The notes under the pieces were generated by a model. The model ran no database searches. It worked only from the letters and a program-made list of their open reading frames with translations, and was not told where the DNA came from. A program made the position numbers and the translations under genes. This document shows, one piece after another, positions 36,922 through 44,644 of a stretch of 64,000 nt of DNA (position 1 is the first letter of the stretch; every line of letters begins with the position of its first letter). Origin of the DNA: Clostridium scatologenes. Lineage in GTDB: Bacteria > Bacillota > Clostridia > Clostridiales > Clostridiaceae. The stretch is from assembly GCF_000968375.1 (NCBI RefSeq), contig NZ_CP009933.1:2542001-2606000 (forward strand). Direction: 5' to 3'.

Positions 36922-39396
36922 TTGAAGCAGACCAAATTATTGAAAAGAAAACGTATAAATAAAATTTTATCAGAAATTTTCAATTATTCTCTAACTATTG
37001 TAGAAGCTCCTATGGGCTTTGGAAAAACTACAGCAGTTAAAAACTTTCTTTCTAATCTGAAAACTCCATATTTATGGATTGCCTTTTTAAACTCTACTGC
37101 ATCTTCAACTTTTTTTTGGGAAAAGTTTTCAAATGAAATAATGAAGGTTGATGAAAGTTCAGCAAAAAAATTAAAAAAACTTGGATTTCCAATAGATGCA
37201 CCTCAAGTTGAAAAAATTATATATATATTAAATAACATTAATTACAAAGAAAAAACAGTTTTAGTTATAGATGATTATCATCTTTCAAAGGAACTTAAAT
37301 TATATAAATTTATTGAACAAATCATTTTAAATGATATTGATAATTTTTATATAGTACTCATTACAAGAGATACTACAAATATAAACTTTAGTGAACTTTT
37401 TTCAAAAGGAAAATGCTATGTTATATCTCAGCAGCAGTTAAAATTTAATGAAGATGAACTTAAAAAATATTGTTTGATGATGTATAGCAATATTTCAGAT
37501 AGCGCTTTAAATAAAATTATTGAGTACACAGATGGCTGGATATCTCTCACATACATGATGCTTTTAGCACTAAAAAATGGCATTCCTGTAGGAATGAACA
37601 GCACTGTTGATGAACTAGTTGAAAGTACACTATTTAATCCTTATGATAATCAAGTAAAAAATTTTTTATTAAAACTGTCAGTAATGGATGACTTCACAGC
37701 AAAACAAGCTTCTTTCGTAACAGAAGAGGAAAAAGCAGCTGTAATATTAAAGAAACTTAATAAAAAAAATTCCTTTGTATTTTATGATGAGCAAACTCAT
37801 AAATATAAAATACATAACGTACTTTTAGATTTTTTAAGGACAAAGCAAAATTTCAAAGAAGAAGAACTTCATAATTTATATAGAAAACTTGGAAAGTGGT
37901 ACTTGAAGGAAAAAGAATTTATAACTGCTTATGATTATTTTAATCGTGCAGGAGATACAGAATTTATTCTTTCACAATTTAATAATCCAGAAAATATTTC
38001 TAATGATCTTACAGAATTTAAAGGCTCCTTTGAAATGTTTGAAAATACTTCTGAAGAATTGCTTGTTAAGTATCCTATTGCATATCTACAGCATATTTTC
38101 AATTCTATATTAAAGGGTAATGATGAAATTATAGAAAATTCTTTAAGGAAATTAGACAGGCTACAAAAGCTTTATGAAAACATGGAAAATATAGACTTAA
38201 ATTATAAAAATCGCATTATTGCAGAAACTTTAATTATAAAGAAATTTACCAAATTTAATCATTTAGAACTCATGAAAACTTATAGTAATAAAGCTTTAGA
38301 GCTTTTAAATGGAAAGAAATCTTATATAATGCTCAGACAAAATGAAGTTACCTTTGGATCTCCTCATCTACTTTATATATACTTTAGAGATGAAGGAACC
38401 TTCAAAGAAATTTTAAAGCTTGCAAAAAATAGAATGATTATACATTCAAAAGTATCAAATGGCTGTGGCACTGGCTCTGAATTCCTTCTTGAAGCAGAGT
38501 ATGCCATGGAAACAGGAAACTTTCCTGCAGCTGAACTTAACAGCCTAAAAGCAATTTATAAGGCTAAAACTAAATCTCAAGTAAGTATTATCATATGCGC
38601 ATACTTCAATCTTACAAGACTTTACATTCTTCAAGGAAAAATAAAGGAAGGTATTGAAAACTTAAATTCTTTAAATAAATACATTGAAACAGCAGATAGT
38701 CATATATATAATACCACATTAGATTTATGCAAAGGTTATATATATGCCTGTTTAAAACAAAAAGATAAAATACCTTACTGGCTCCAGACAGGTGATATGT
38801 CTACTGCTAATTTTTTCTATCAAGGTATGGCTTTCAATTATATAGTATATGGTAAAGCTGTTATGTTATCAGGCAATTATATAAATTTAGAAATGCTTTC
38901 AGAAAGTTTTGTTGAACATTTTTCCGTGTTCAGCAATCAATTAGGTTTTATACACAATGGTATTTTTAAAGCCGTAGCTAAATATAATATATATTCTATA
39001 GAAGAAGGTTTATCCTCACTTAAAAAGGTAATTTTAAGTGCACAGGCAGACGGTATTATAATGCCTTTTATTGAAAGTGCTTCATATATTATGGACATGC
39101 TGAACATAATACAAAATAATGATTCAAATAATGAATTTGTGAAAAAAATAATAATCTACGGCAATCAATATAATGAAAGCTTAAATAGAAATAAGTTTGA
39201 TAAAATTACCCTGTCTCCAAGAGAAATAGAAGTACTTGCACTGGTAGCTGAAGGATTAAAAAGAGAAGAGGTTGCATCACACCTTACAATGTCACAAGAA
39301 ACTGTAAGAACACATCTTAGGAATATATATCAAAAACTGGGTGTTAGTGGAAAGATTTCAGCAATAAAAATAGCACGAATAAGTGGACTAATTTAA
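36922..39396 (+). CDS. MalT-like LuxR family ATP-dependent transcriptional regulator, paralogue 2
   Basis: An 824-residue STAND regulator with the same plan as the protein at 18403-20868: Walker A APMGFGKTT (29-37), Walker B TVLVIDDYHL, a helical TPR-like middle and a C-terminal LuxR domain (LSPREIEVLALVAEGLKREE, then ETVRTHLRNIYQKLGVSGK). Translation starts at TTG: GAGGTG lies 8 bases upstream, no ATG is near, and the N-terminus aligns with the paralogue (LKRKRI). It is monocistronic. Its target and inducer are unknown. Confidence 0.9.
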   Translation: MKQTKLLKRKRINKILSEIFNYSLTIVEAPMGFGKTTAVKNFLSNLKTPYLWIAFLNSTASSTFFWEKFSNEIMKVDESSAKKLKKLGFPIDAPQVEKIIYILNNINYKEKTVLVIDDYHLSKELKLYKFIEQIILNDIDNFYIVLITRDTTNINFSELFSKGKCYVISQQQLKFNEDELKKYCLMMYSNISDSALNKIIEYTDGWISLTYMMLLALKNGIPVGMNSTVDELVESTLFNPYDNQVKNFLLKLSVMDDFTAKQASFVTEEEKAAVILKKLNKKNSFVFYDEQTHKYKIHNVLLDFLRTKQNFKEEELHNLYRKLGKWYLKEKEFITAYDYFNRAGDTEFILSQFNNPENISNDLTEFKGSFEMFENTSEELLVKYPIAYLQHIFNSILKGNDEIIENSLRKLDRLQKLYENMENIDLNYKNRIIAETLIIKKFTKFNHLELMKTYSNKALELLNGKKSYIMLRQNEVTFGSPHLLYIYFRDEGTFKEILKLAKNRMIIHSKVSNGCGTGSEFLLEAEYAMETGNFPAAELNSLKAIYKAKTKSQVSIIICAYFNLTRLYILQGKIKEGIENLNSLNKYIETADSHIYNTTLDLCKGYIYACLKQKDKIPYWLQTGDMSTANFFYQGMAFNYIVYGKAVMLSGNYINLEMLSESFVEHFSVFSNQLGFIHNGIFKAVAKYNIYSIEEGLSSLKKVILSAQADGIIMPFIESASYIMDMLNIIQNNDSNNEFVKKIIIYGNQYNESLNRNKFDKITLSPREIEVLALVAEGLKREEVASHLTMSQETVRTHLRNIYQKLGVSGKISAIKIARISGLI

Positions 39397-39401
39397 AAAA
39401 C

Positions 39402-39433
39402 AAGACAGAAGTATATTTAAGCTCTTCTGCCTT
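39402..39433 (+). terminator. Hairpin terminator after LuxR paralogue 2
   Basis: AAGACAGAAG (39402-39411) with CTTCTGCCTT (39424-39433), one mismatch, followed by ATTTCTC. Confidence 0.55.
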
Positions 39434-39481
39434 ATTTCTCATGATTAATATATTTATATGAAATTTTTTATGATCTTTATA

Positions 39482-40312
39482 TTATTTCAAATTATATTTT
39501 ATTTTTTCTAAAATGGTATCATCAGTAATTGTAAATATATTATTTATAAGTTCAGTTCTAAAACTTCCTATACCATTAGCATACTGTGATAATTCTCCAC
39601 ATATTCCCATAAGTGCTACTGCCAAAATAGTACCGCCTAATATATCTAGTGAAGAAATATAACTTGCTATAAGTGCAGTAACCATACAGCCTGTACCTGT
39701 TACCATTGAAAGCATTTCGCAGCCATTTTTTATTAAATAAACATCATCACCATTTACTACTATATCTATTGCACCTGTAGCTGCAATAACAGCACCAGTT
39801 TCAAGTGATAATTCCTTAATTATTTTTATATTTTCATCAAAGCTTTTAGCTGTTACTTCATCACCTTCACCTACATCTATTCCTTTTGCATTACTTCTTA
39901 TACCACAAATTGCCTTCATTTCAGACATATTGCCCTTAATAACACTTGGATGGCACTCTGAAATAAACTTTTTTGCATAGTTTAGTCTTAAACTACTACA
40001 TCCCACACCTACAAGATCAATTACTTCAGGAATTTTCTTTTCAAAAGCTGTTTTACCTGAAATCATCATTGCCTTCATTCGAGCATCTGTTATATTTCCA
40101 AGATTAACTCCCAATACTTTAGAAACAGAAGTAACTTCTGAAACCTCTAAGGGATGTTCAGCCATTATAGGCTTTGCTCCAACAGCAAGTATTACATTTG
40201 CACAATCATTTATTGAAATTGGATTTGTAATATAATGAATAAGAGGTTTATTAACTTTAACACTGTGTCTTATTTGCACTAATCTCTCTATTAACTTCTG
40301 TTGATTTGTCAT
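39482..40312 (-). CDS. thiM: Hydroxyethylthiazole kinase ThiM
   Basis: A 276-residue ribokinase-fold enzyme that phosphorylates 4-methyl-5-hydroxyethylthiazole for thiamin salvage. Characteristic segments are PLIHYITNPISINDCANVILAVGAKP in part, AEHPLEV, the ATP-site KGNMSE and the C-terminal VTGTGCM, where the Cys is the catalytic residue of ThiM. GGGGGT precedes the ATG, and the start lies 56 bases inside the end of thiW. It is controlled by the tandem leader upstream of thiW. Confidence 0.94.
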   Translation of the reverse strand: MTNQQKLIERLVQIRHSVKVNKPLIHYITNPISINDCANVILAVGAKPIMAEHPLEVSEVTSVSKVLGVNLGNITDARMKAMMISGKTAFEKKIPEVIDLVGVGCSSLRLNYAKKFISECHPSVIKGNMSEMKAICGIRSNAKGIDVGEGDEVTAKSFDENIKIIKELSLETGAVIAATGAIDIVVNGDDVYLIKNGCEMLSMVTGTGCMVTALIASYISSLDILGGTILAVALMGICGELSQYANGIGSFRTELINNIFTITDDTILEKIKYNLK

Positions 40313-40826
40313 ATACTTTTACCCCCAAGCTCTTTTGAATCTTTATGAGCATTCCATTTTTACTTAATGCTCCCAAGAAAATAAAGGCAATTGCTCCTCC
40401 TATAATTGTAGCAGTAAAGAATAAAGGAACATAAAACATCAATGAAAGTCCTTTTTTACCCCAAAAATATGTCATAATAGGTGCTGAAACAATAGCTCCT
40501 ATAACACCAGTTCCTATAACCTCACCTAAAACTCCAAAAATCAAAGTATTCTTAGATGCTCTGTATAAAAGTCCTGATAAAAAGGCTCCAAAAACGGCAC
40601 CTGTTAAAGCTAGAGGTGGAATTCCCATAAGGAACATTCTAATAATTCCAATACAAGTAGCACAAAGCAATGCATACCAAGGTCCAAGAACAACTGCACA
40701 TGTAATATTTATAACTGAAGACATAGGACACATTCCTTCTATACGAAGAATTGGTGATATTACAACCCCCATAGCTATAAGCATTGCTAACATAAGTTTT
40801 TTTAATAATTTTGAGTTTCTTTCCAT
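40257..40826 (-). CDS. thiW: ThiW, energy-coupling-factor S component for a thiamin precursor
   Basis: A 189-residue membrane protein with about six segments. The MCPMSSVINITCAVVLGPWY segment and GIIRMFLMGIPPLALTGAVFGAF are typical of ThiW, the predicted substrate-binding subunit for the thiazole moiety, which uses the shared ECF module encoded elsewhere. It is encoded with ThiM, the kinase that traps the imported thiazole. GGAGG precedes the ATG at 40826. The long leader carries two aptamer-terminator units. Confidence 0.93.
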   Translation of the reverse strand: MERNSKLLKKLMLAMLIAMGVVISPILRIEGMCPMSSVINITCAVVLGPWYALLCATCIGIIRMFLMGIPPLALTGAVFGAFLSGLLYRASKNTLIFGVLGEVIGTGVIGAIVSAPIMTYFWGKKGLSLMFYVPLFFTATIIGGAIAFIFLGALSKNGMLIKIQKSLGVKVYDKSTEVNREISANKTQC

Positions 40827-40873
40827 AATAAAATACCTCCATAATAATATTTATTTTCTAATCACATAGGAAA

Positions 40874-40900
40874 TAAAAACCATCATTTTGGCATAGTTTT
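40874..40900 (-). terminator. Second attenuator terminator in the thiW leader
   Basis: On the minus strand AAAACTAT (40900-40893) pairs with ATGGTTTT (40883-40876) across a 9-base loop and is followed by a T tract. The competing pairing TAGTT (40910-40906) with AACTA of its 5' arm would form an antiterminator, so folding of the preceding aptamer can set the outcome. Confidence 0.6.
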
Positions 40901-40905
40901 AGAGT

Positions 40906-41010
40906 AACTAAATAGCAATTTCCTATATGACAAGACAAGTCATCATATTGTCGGTCAAAGCTCAAAAGCTTCCTCTCACCTTGAAACACAAGTTCCCTCG
41001 CTATTTAGTT
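40906..41010 (-). ncRNA. Diverged TPP-riboswitch-like aptamer (second aptamer of a tandem)
   Basis: A perfect 11-bp P1 (41010-41000 with 40916-40906) closes a domain that aligns along its length with the canonical TPP aptamer just upstream: GAGGGAACTTG, then GGTGAGAGGAAG (HMP-pocket signature; GGCTGAGAGGAAG in the canonical copy), GACC, TATGAT and a final AGGAAAT. The conserved GGATAATGCC pyrophosphate arm is replaced by TGAC-loop-GTCA. Either a decayed TPP switch or a variant with another ligand. It is followed by its own terminator. Confidence 0.6.
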
Positions 41011-41047
41011 GTCTTTTTACAAAGCTTCAGGCGCTCCCCTGCTGCTC

Positions 41048-41096
41048 CTTAAAAAAATAAAAAATGGAATATACCTATATAAGGCACATTCCATTT
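41048..41096 (-). terminator. First attenuator terminator, controlled by the TPP riboswitch
   Basis: AAATGGAAT (41096-41088 on the minus strand) pairs with ATTCCATTT (41070-41062) and is followed by a T-rich run (TTTTATTTTTTT). It lies about 35 bases after the TPP aptamer. Confidence 0.8.
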
Positions 41097-41128
41097 ACAC
41101 TGACAAAATAATAAAAAGCATAAATCAA

Positions 41129-41213
41129 ATATTTCCTTACGTCGGCATTATCCGAATCAAGTTATGGGTCGAAGTAATTACTTCCTCTCAGCCTGTTTAA
41201 ACAAGCTCCCCTT
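41129..41213 (-). ncRNA. TPP riboswitch (THI element)
   Basis: On the minus strand the conserved TPP aptamer blocks appear in order: GGGGAGC, GGCTGAGAGG (41193-41184), GACCC, TTGAT, CGGATAATGCCG, ACGTAAGGAAAT. Both the HMP-binding and the pyrophosphate-binding arms are intact. The terminator at 41096-41048 makes it an OFF switch for thiW-thiM. Confidence 0.93.
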
Positions 41214-41446
41214 TTTAAGCAAATTGTATCATAAACTTTTACAGTTTTCAAGTAAACTTCAGCAATTAATAGAAAATTTCACTATATGATTTGTGTATTA
41301 TAATTTTTATGATAAAATGTAATTAGTTATATTTACCATAGAATTAATATATTTAACACTTCATTTTTTAATCTGTAGTATTAAAAGTTATTCTTTGAGC
41401 AAATTTAACTTAACAAAATATTTTATATATAAAGGAGATACTAATT

Positions 41447-41842
41447 ATGGATGAAGTTTTAAAGTTTTTAACTGACAACAAAATTTTTTATCTTGCTACT
41501 GTAAATGGAGATAATCCAGCATTACGTCCTTTTGGATTTGTAATGAAACATGATAATAAGCTGTGTTTTTGCACTGGCAATACAAAAGATGTATACAAAC
41601 AATTAAAGGCTAACCCAAAATGTCAAATCAGTGCAACTTCTCCAGAAGGAAAGTGGCTTAGATTAAATGGAAAGGTAGTTTTTAATACAACAAAAGAAGC
41701 ACAAGAAGCTGCCTTAAATATTATGCCTATGCTAAAAAATATATATAAAGTAGGAGATGGAATTTTCGAAATATTCTACATAGATGAAGCTGAGGCAACT
41801 TTTTACGATATGATGACTGTTTCTCATACCGTTAAATTTTAA
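41447..41842 (+). CDS. Pyridoxamine 5'-phosphate oxidase-like FMN-binding split-barrel protein
   Basis: A 131-residue flavin split-barrel protein: YLATVNGDNPALRPFGFVMKH in part, LCFCTGNTKDVYKQLKANPKCQIS and WLRLNGKVVF form the FMN-binding barrel. Such small proteins are flavin reductases or oxidoreductases of unknown substrate, often with an F420/FMN site. AAAGGAG precedes the ATG. It is monocistronic with its own terminator. Confidence 0.9.
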   Translation: MDEVLKFLTDNKIFYLATVNGDNPALRPFGFVMKHDNKLCFCTGNTKDVYKQLKANPKCQISATSPEGKWLRLNGKVVFNTTKEAQEAALNIMPMLKNIYKVGDGIFEIFYIDEAEATFYDMMTVSHTVKF

Positions 41843-41854
41843 AATTAAATTTCA

Positions 41855-41889
41855 AAAGACAAGATGTATTAAAACACATCTTGCCTTTT
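41855..41889. terminator. Bidirectional terminator
   Basis: CAAGATGT (41860-41867) with ACATCTTG (41876-41883), A-rich before and CCTTTTT after. It lies between the convergent split-barrel and GH18-like genes. Confidence 0.8.
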
Positions 41890-41899
41890 TCATTATCTA

Positions 41900-42943
41900 T
41901 CAAAATAAGTTTCCACCTAATCTCCAAATGCTTACATCATACCCTTTTTCACTTATAACTTTCATCCATGAATTCAAAGTCATTTTATCTGCATACCATA
42001 TCTCATGCTTTAAATTATTCTCATCAATATAGCTAAAATATAAACATTTACTATCATTATCACGTTGTACTTTAGCCTTATACTTCTTCAATATATCATT
42101 AGCTTGTTCTTCTGTAACAGAAGTAGTTTTTCCATTAGATGACCAATTAAATCCTCCTGTAGCAATAGCAAAATCCTTCTTTCCTGGAACTTTCCTCATT
42201 TTTTCTATTGAACTTCTAATAAATTTATCATCTGCTTTTCCACCTGGTTTACTAAAACTACCATGCAGATTGTAACACATAAGTACATAAGTTGGACCTT
42301 TAGTAAAATTTAATTTATCAAAAGGTGTATTAGTTTCAAGCACAACTCTCAGCTTTAGGCCTTTGCTTTCAGCCTTTTGGTATAGTTCATTTATAAATAA
42401 TATATAGTTATTCCAAAGTCCCATATCATTTTTTATTTGTTCATAATCAATTTCTATACCATTAAAACCATACTTAACTGCCAAGTTCACAATATCTTCA
42501 ATATGTCTACTTCTTGAGGTTTCATTACCTAATAAATTTTTCAACAAGCTTATATCTTTTAATGAATAGCTTCCATCACCTTTTGCCTTATCATTGACAA
42601 TAGTTATATATTTATTATAATTAAAACTCTTTGTTTCACTATAATAGTTAATCAATTCTTTTGGCATCACTAGTTTACTATTTAAATCAAAATTAGCTGA
42701 AAAATAAGAAACATTTTTCAATTTATTATTTAGAGCTTTAATTTCCTTATCAGAACTTAAATCCCAATATACAACCCAGGCAGATAGACTATTTACAGAA
42801 CTACCAAATATTTTAAAATCTTCCTTTGCTAGTGATCTATTTTCCTTATAACCAGCCTCTTTTGAATTAACACTCTTATATATAATTGGTGTTAATAATA
42901 TTATTAATACTATAGGTACAATCCAAAACAACCTTTTTTTCAT
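41900..42943 (-). CDS. GH18-like glycosidase, membrane-anchored
   Basis: A 347-residue protein with an N-terminal signal/anchor (5-22) and a GH18-type barrel. The catalytic strand reads YGFNGIEIDYEQI: Asp166 and the acid Glu168 of the DxDxE motif are kept, the first two acids are changed. The end strand WRLGG is typical of YaaH-like GH18 proteins. It is the last gene of the polysaccharide operon, where it may trim or release the polymer, as glycosidases do in PNAG and cellulose clusters. Inference from context. Confidence 0.82.
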   Translation of the reverse strand: MKKRLFWIVPIVLIILLTPIIYKSVNSKEAGYKENRSLAKEDFKIFGSSVNSLSAWVVYWDLSSDKEIKALNNKLKNVSYFSANFDLNSKLVMPKELINYYSETKSFNYNKYITIVNDKAKGDGSYSLKDISLLKNLLGNETSRSRHIEDIVNLAVKYGFNGIEIDYEQIKNDMGLWNNYILFINELYQKAESKGLKLRVVLETNTPFDKLNFTKGPTYVLMCYNLHGSFSKPGGKADDKFIRSSIEKMRKVPGKKDFAIATGGFNWSSNGKTTSVTEEQANDILKKYKAKVQRDNDSKCLYFSYIDENNLKHEIWYADKMTLNSWMKVISEKGYDVSIWRLGGNLF

Positions 42944-42958
42944 ATTAATCCTCTCAAA

Positions 42959-44644
42959 CTATAAATTCTTAATAAACCAATTTACGACTTCATTAAAATA
43001 GTTTTTAGTATTATAAATTACATTTTCCATTCCCCTTGATGATGAATCATATAAAACCTTGCCATCTATATTAGTTACTTTAAAACTTTTAAATACTGCA
43101 TCATATACATCATCTGCAATATTTCTTTGACTATATCCATAATCTCCCCATGCAGACTCAAGAAGAATACTACCTTCCTTTACCTTATTCACCTTTAAAT
43201 CTTCTACTATCCTCTTCCCATCAATGCTTAAAGTTAATTTTTTGTCAACTAATGTTATATCCATTTTTTTACTTCCAGATTCCTTTATATCAATTTCTCT
43301 ATTGTTATTATTTAAAGTTGATGAATACAACATATTTTTGTTTCCATTTGAATTTTCAATAATATTAATGGTATCATTAATAAGCTGAACACATATATTA
43401 CTGGTTCCATCATCATTGGATCTTAAATATATAGACTGAGAACCTATTATGTTCCCATTAAGCATTGTTGATACTTTAATATCTTTATAATTTTGGCTAT
43501 TTTTAAGCTTAATGAGTCCTTTTCCCTTTGGATTGGATGTCAATACAATCTTATCGTCTATAAACTCTGCTTGTCCATTTGTCTTCTCAAACTTATTAGC
43601 CTTTTCTCTGTTCCCTACTACAAATTTAACATCTTTTTTAGTATCATCCCAAATTCTCATTAATAAATGATTAGTACTCCAATAAGCCTGTGGTTGAACT
43701 CTTGTTAAATCATAAATAGAACTATCTGGTAAATTTAACGAGTATCCTTCTCTATTAAAATTCATACTAAAGATTTTTTCAATCCATTTACCATTTATTT
43801 CACTTACTTTATCATTAGTTCCAAATTTTCCTGTATTAGAATGCATTAATGCATATAAAGTTGGTACATACCCTATATCTTTATTGTACACATTATATAA
43901 GCTTTTATAATCATTATCAATACGCTGTTTCATTTCATCATAACTTTCCAAAGGTATTCCATTTTCATCTCTAATATAATCCATAAGATAATGATTATAT
44001 TTTCTATTGATTTTAGATGCCTCCTTTGAAAATTGAACTGAATCTAAACTTCCTAAGTAATTTGAATTTCTATCAAAAACATTTATAAATTCTAATCTAT
44101 ATCCATTAGTGCCTAATTCCCAATAAGAACTATTTTTCAATTTCAACAAATCTTTAGGCATTAAAAATTTGGAATCATTTTTTGCAAATTTATCTACATA
44201 AGTCAGCATTGTAGCTTTATAATTATATTTCTCTAAAATTTTTTGGGAAAATATTGCTGTATCTGTCCTTCCATCTTCAAACAAGAGAAATAAAGATTTT
44301 TCTGGCAATGCCTTTCCTTTTTTATAATAATTCAATATATCATTTTGAGTTATGGTTACATATCCATTTTCTTTTAATGCTTTTAACTGATTTTCTAAAG
44401 CATCAGTGCTTATTAGTGTATTATTTCCAGCTCTATCCACACCAAAATAAGATATTGAAATAAAACCACTTTTTCTATTTTGAGAAACAATATTTGAACT
44501 ATAAGGTTTATATGTGGATTTTACAAACAGAGCCTTTACAATACATATTAACAATGCAAATAGAATTATACCTTGAAATATACTTCTTATTTTCTTAATT
44601 CTATCTTTTCTTTCTGGAGAGAATTGTTTACCTTTCAACTGCAT
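42959..44644 (-). CDS. Membrane-anchored NodB-like (pseudo)deacetylase with lectin-like C-terminus
   Basis: A 561-residue protein: one N-terminal membrane segment (about 22-41), then a NodB-like domain (about 60-330) in which the usual FDDG is FEDG (122-125) and the metal-binding HxxxH is replaced (WELGTNGYRL, 175-184). Residues about 370-540 look like a concanavalin-type sandwich (DUF1080/LamG-like). Loss of the metal ligands makes catalysis unlikely, so a polymer-binding role is suggested. The start overlaps the synthase gene by 17 bases. Confidence 0.75.
   Translation of the reverse strand: MQLKGKQFSPERKDRIKKIRSIFQGIILFALLICIVKALFVKSTYKPYSSNIVSQNRKSGFISISYFGVDRAGNNTLISTDALENQLKALKENGYVTITQNDILNYYKKGKALPEKSLFLLFEDGRTDTAIFSQKILEKYNYKATMLTYVDKFAKNDSKFLMPKDLLKLKNSSYWELGTNGYRLEFINVFDRNSNYLGSLDSVQFSKEASKINRKYNHYLMDYIRDENGIPLESYDEMKQRIDNDYKSLYNVYNKDIGYVPTLYALMHSNTGKFGTNDKVSEINGKWIEKIFSMNFNREGYSLNLPDSSIYDLTRVQPQAYWSTNHLLMRIWDDTKKDVKFVVGNREKANKFEKTNGQAEFIDDKIVLTSNPKGKGLIKLKNSQNYKDIKVSTMLNGNIIGSQSIYLRSNDDGTSNICVQLINDTINIIENSNGNKNMLYSSTLNNNNREIDIKESGSKKMDITLVDKKLTLSIDGKRIVEDLKVNKVKEGSILLESAWGDYGYSQRNIADDVYDAVFKSFKVTNIDGKVLYDSSSRGMENVIYNTKNYFNEVVNWFIKNL

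Noticed and set aside
40906..41010. Reading the second thiW-leader aptamer as another class (T-box, SAM, FMN, glycine, lysine, cobalamin)
   Set aside because: None of their conserved blocks is present, while the alignment to the neighbouring TPP aptamer covers the whole domain.
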